Assembly: GCA_946625225.1 (NCBI GenBank)
Contig: CAMOTA010000059.1
Location: 1-16,611 of the forward strand
Origin: UBA9715 sp003452695
Lineage (GTDB): Bacteria > Actinomycetota > Coriobacteriia > Coriobacteriales > Eggerthellaceae
Reading direction: 5' to 3'
Length of the DNA stretch: 16,611 bases
How positions within the stretch are numbered: the stretch's first letter is position 1; every line of letters starts with the position of its first letter. Positions 15,151 to 16,611 of the stretch are shown piece after piece. The position numbers and the translations under genes were made by a program. Under the pieces are notes generated by a model. That model made no database searches. It worked only from the letters and a program-made list of their open reading frames with translations, and was not told the DNA's origin.

Positions 15151-16611
15151 GTGCTGAAGAAACTGCGTGTGAAGTTCGTGGCCATCGTCATGGCGTCGGT
15201 GGCCATCGTGTTGGCGACGGTCTTCACGGGAATCTGCATAACGGAATACCAGCGCAGCATGAACGACATAGACAACGCGCTGACCAATGCGATAAGCCGC
15301 GTAGCAGAGGGCTCAATGGACCCGCAGAACCCCAACATGCACCAGGGGCGCTTTGCAAAGACCCAGCAATCGGGCGAAGCGGCTGCCGGTGCCGATTCCG
15401 GCGATGTCGAGAGCATGCTGCCTCCCCCGCCGCCCATTGGCGATACGCTTTCGAATGACGGTGCGCAGATGACGCTCGAATCCGACGCTGCCGCCGAAGG
15501 CGCAGCAGCAGGCCAGGATGGCACCGCGCCGGCCGGCGAGGACGCGGGCTCGGGCGCTGCGGATGCCGCGAACGCAGCGGATCCCGCGGGCACGGGGGCG
15601 GGCACAGCGGATGCCGCGAACGCAGCGGATCCCGCGGGCACGGGCGCTGAGGGCGCGCAAACGGGGGATCGGGCAACGACAGTTCCACCCGATGGCACAG
15701 GGCAGCTTATGGGCCCGCGCATCGGCGGGCGCGACGGCGGCGGGCGCAGCTTGGTTCCCGTGGCCGTCTACCAGGTTACTGAAAGCTCGGAGCTCAGCCT
15801 GGTGTCGGGCTTCGCCACGGCGTCCATCGACGACAACGTGCTTTCCAGCGCGTCTTCGCGCATGCAGGACGCAGCAGACGGAACGGGCACCCTGGGCGAC
15901 CTGGGCCTGCACTATCTGAAGCGCACGGTGGAAACCACGAGCTACATCGCATTTGCCGACACGTCGTCCACGAAAAGCTGGCAGTCGCTTGCCGTTACGC
16001 TGGGCATAGCGGCAATCGTGGTGCTGGCCGTGTTCTTCGTCATTTCGCTCTTGCTTTCGAAATGGGCCCTGCGGCCGGTCAGCGAGGCCTGGGAACAGCA
16101 GCGCCAGTTCGTGGCCGACGCCTCGCACGACCTGAAAACGCCGCTCACCGTGGTGCTGGCCAACACGTCCATCCTGCTGAAGCACCCCGCCGACAGCATT
16201 GCCAGCCAAAGCCAGTGGATAGAGAGCACCCAGGTGGAAGCCGAGCACATGCAGGGCCTGGTGAACGAGATGCTGGAACTGGCGCAGGTGGAATCGCGCG
16301 CCGACGTTCATCACGAGCCGCTGGACTTCAGCGACCTGGTGGACGGCCAGGCGCTGCAGTTCGAGTCGGTTGCCTTCGAGCGCGGCTGCATGCTGGAATC
16401 GCGCATTGCCGAGGGCATCTCGGTGAACGGCGATGCCGCGCGGCTGAACAAGATGACGTCGACGCTGCTGGAAAACGCGCTGAAATACGTGGACGATGGC
16501 GGCACGGTGGATGTTGCGTTGGAACCCGAGCGCTCGGGCAAGCAGGTGCGGTTGGCCATCCTCAACACGGGTTCGATCATCGCGCCCGACGACCTGCCGC
16601 ACATCTTCGAC
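15151..16611 (+). CDS. Sensor histidine kinase (3' end beyond window)
   Basis: 487 codons are visible; the frame is open at the window end. GTG 15151 follows AGGAGG with 6-nt spacing. Membrane segments lie at about 8-31 and 279-302, flanking a roughly 245-residue extracytoplasmic region. That region holds a PPPPPIG stretch and an Ala/Gly/Asp low-complexity tract with a repeated ADAANAADPAGTGA, then a short folded-looking part (about 200-270). The cytoplasmic part has the dimerisation helix with phospho-acceptor His326 in ASHDLKTPL and the N box LLENALKY with Asn442; the sequence stops at LPHIFD, just before the G boxes. The pair with the upstream OmpR regulator forms a two-component system. 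What it senses is unknown; the locus suggests an envelope or polyanion signal. Confidence 0.93.
   Translation, partial: MLKKLRVKFVAIVMASVAIVLATVFTGICITEYQRSMNDIDNALTNAISRVAEGSMDPQNPNMHQGRFAKTQQSGEAAAGADSGDVESMLPPPPPIGDTLSNDGAQMTLESDAAAEGAAAGQDGTAPAGEDAGSGAADAANAADPAGTGAGTADAANAADPAGTGAEGAQTGDRATTVPPDGTGQLMGPRIGGRDGGGRSLVPVAVYQVTESSELSLVSGFATASIDDNVLSSASSRMQDAADGTGTLGDLGLHYLKRTVETTSYIAFADTSSTKSWQSLAVTLGIAAIVVLAVFFVISLLLSKWALRPVSEAWEQQRQFVADASHDLKTPLTVVLANTSILLKHPADSIASQSQWIESTQVEAEHMQGLVNEMLELAQVESRADVHHEPLDFSDLVDGQALQFESVAFERGCMLESRIAEGISVNGDAARLNKMTSTLLENALKYVDDGGTVDVALEPERSGKQVRLAILNTGSIIAPDDLPHIFD
15559..15644 (+). repeat. 38-bp in-frame repeat in kinase sensor region
   Basis: Positions 15559-15596 and 15607-15644 are identical over 38 nt at an offset of 48 nt (16 codons), lengthening the disordered extracytoplasmic tract without changing frame. 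Confidence 0.9.

Noticed and set aside
13113..15722. 869-codon minus-strand open frame opposite VTC, regulator and kinase genes
   Set aside because: It crosses three well-supported plus-strand features and encodes compositionally biased peptides; it is an antisense artefact.

Overview
The window is high-GC, densely coding bacterial DNA. Gene content and protein style suggest an actinobacterium of the class Coriobacteriia, most likely an Eggerthellaceae-type gut anaerobe: a stand-alone CCG-domain (heterodisulfide-reductase-like) protein, a type IA topoisomerase with four C-terminal zinc ribbons, and a VTC / DUF4956 / Cthe_2159 cluster. This placement is inference; no rRNA or tRNA marker is present.

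Left part (1-9291), all genes on the minus strand. Positions 1-432 hold no recognisable gene. A strong hairpin (433-463) is followed by a long array of degenerate 11-nt units (462-955) that runs into the stop codon of topA (954-3446). After a 561-nt gap comes a two-CCG-domain iron-sulfur protein (4008-4955) with a repeat-rich leader and an extended -10 promoter. Next is a gene-free stretch with two tandem 73-nt palindromic hairpins (5246-5443) and a second array with a 14-nt unit (5656-5991). That array ends at the stop codon of a 1099-residue TPR-containing protein of unknown function (5992-9291).

Middle (9292-9771). A 106-bp AT-rich element with perfect 21-bp terminal inverted repeats looks like a MITE or insertion-sequence remnant. 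A strong hairpin and a partial triplication of the end of the next gene follow.

Right part (9772-16611) looks like one functional locus. On the minus strand are a lipoprotein with a Cthe_2159-type carbohydrate-binding beta-helix and, upstream of it, a DUF4956 membrane protein. Divergently on the plus strand are a VTC-domain polyphosphate-polymerase-like gene, an OmpR-family response regulator and its histidine kinase, cut by the window end. The divergent intergenic region carries two copies of a direct-repeat operator (TTTCAGGKTCGMTTCAG, 11-nt periodicity), one facing each operon. Each sits exactly 10 nt upstream of a -10 box, the geometry expected for PhoB/OmpR-type activation. The simplest model is that the adjacent two-component system controls both arms of an envelope system. 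The VTC gene carries an in-frame TAA at its 65th codon, so in this sequence it is broken or recoded.

A theme of the window is expansion of short tandem repeats, both next to gene 3' ends and inside the low-complexity linkers of the TPR protein, the lipoprotein, the VTC protein and the kinase.
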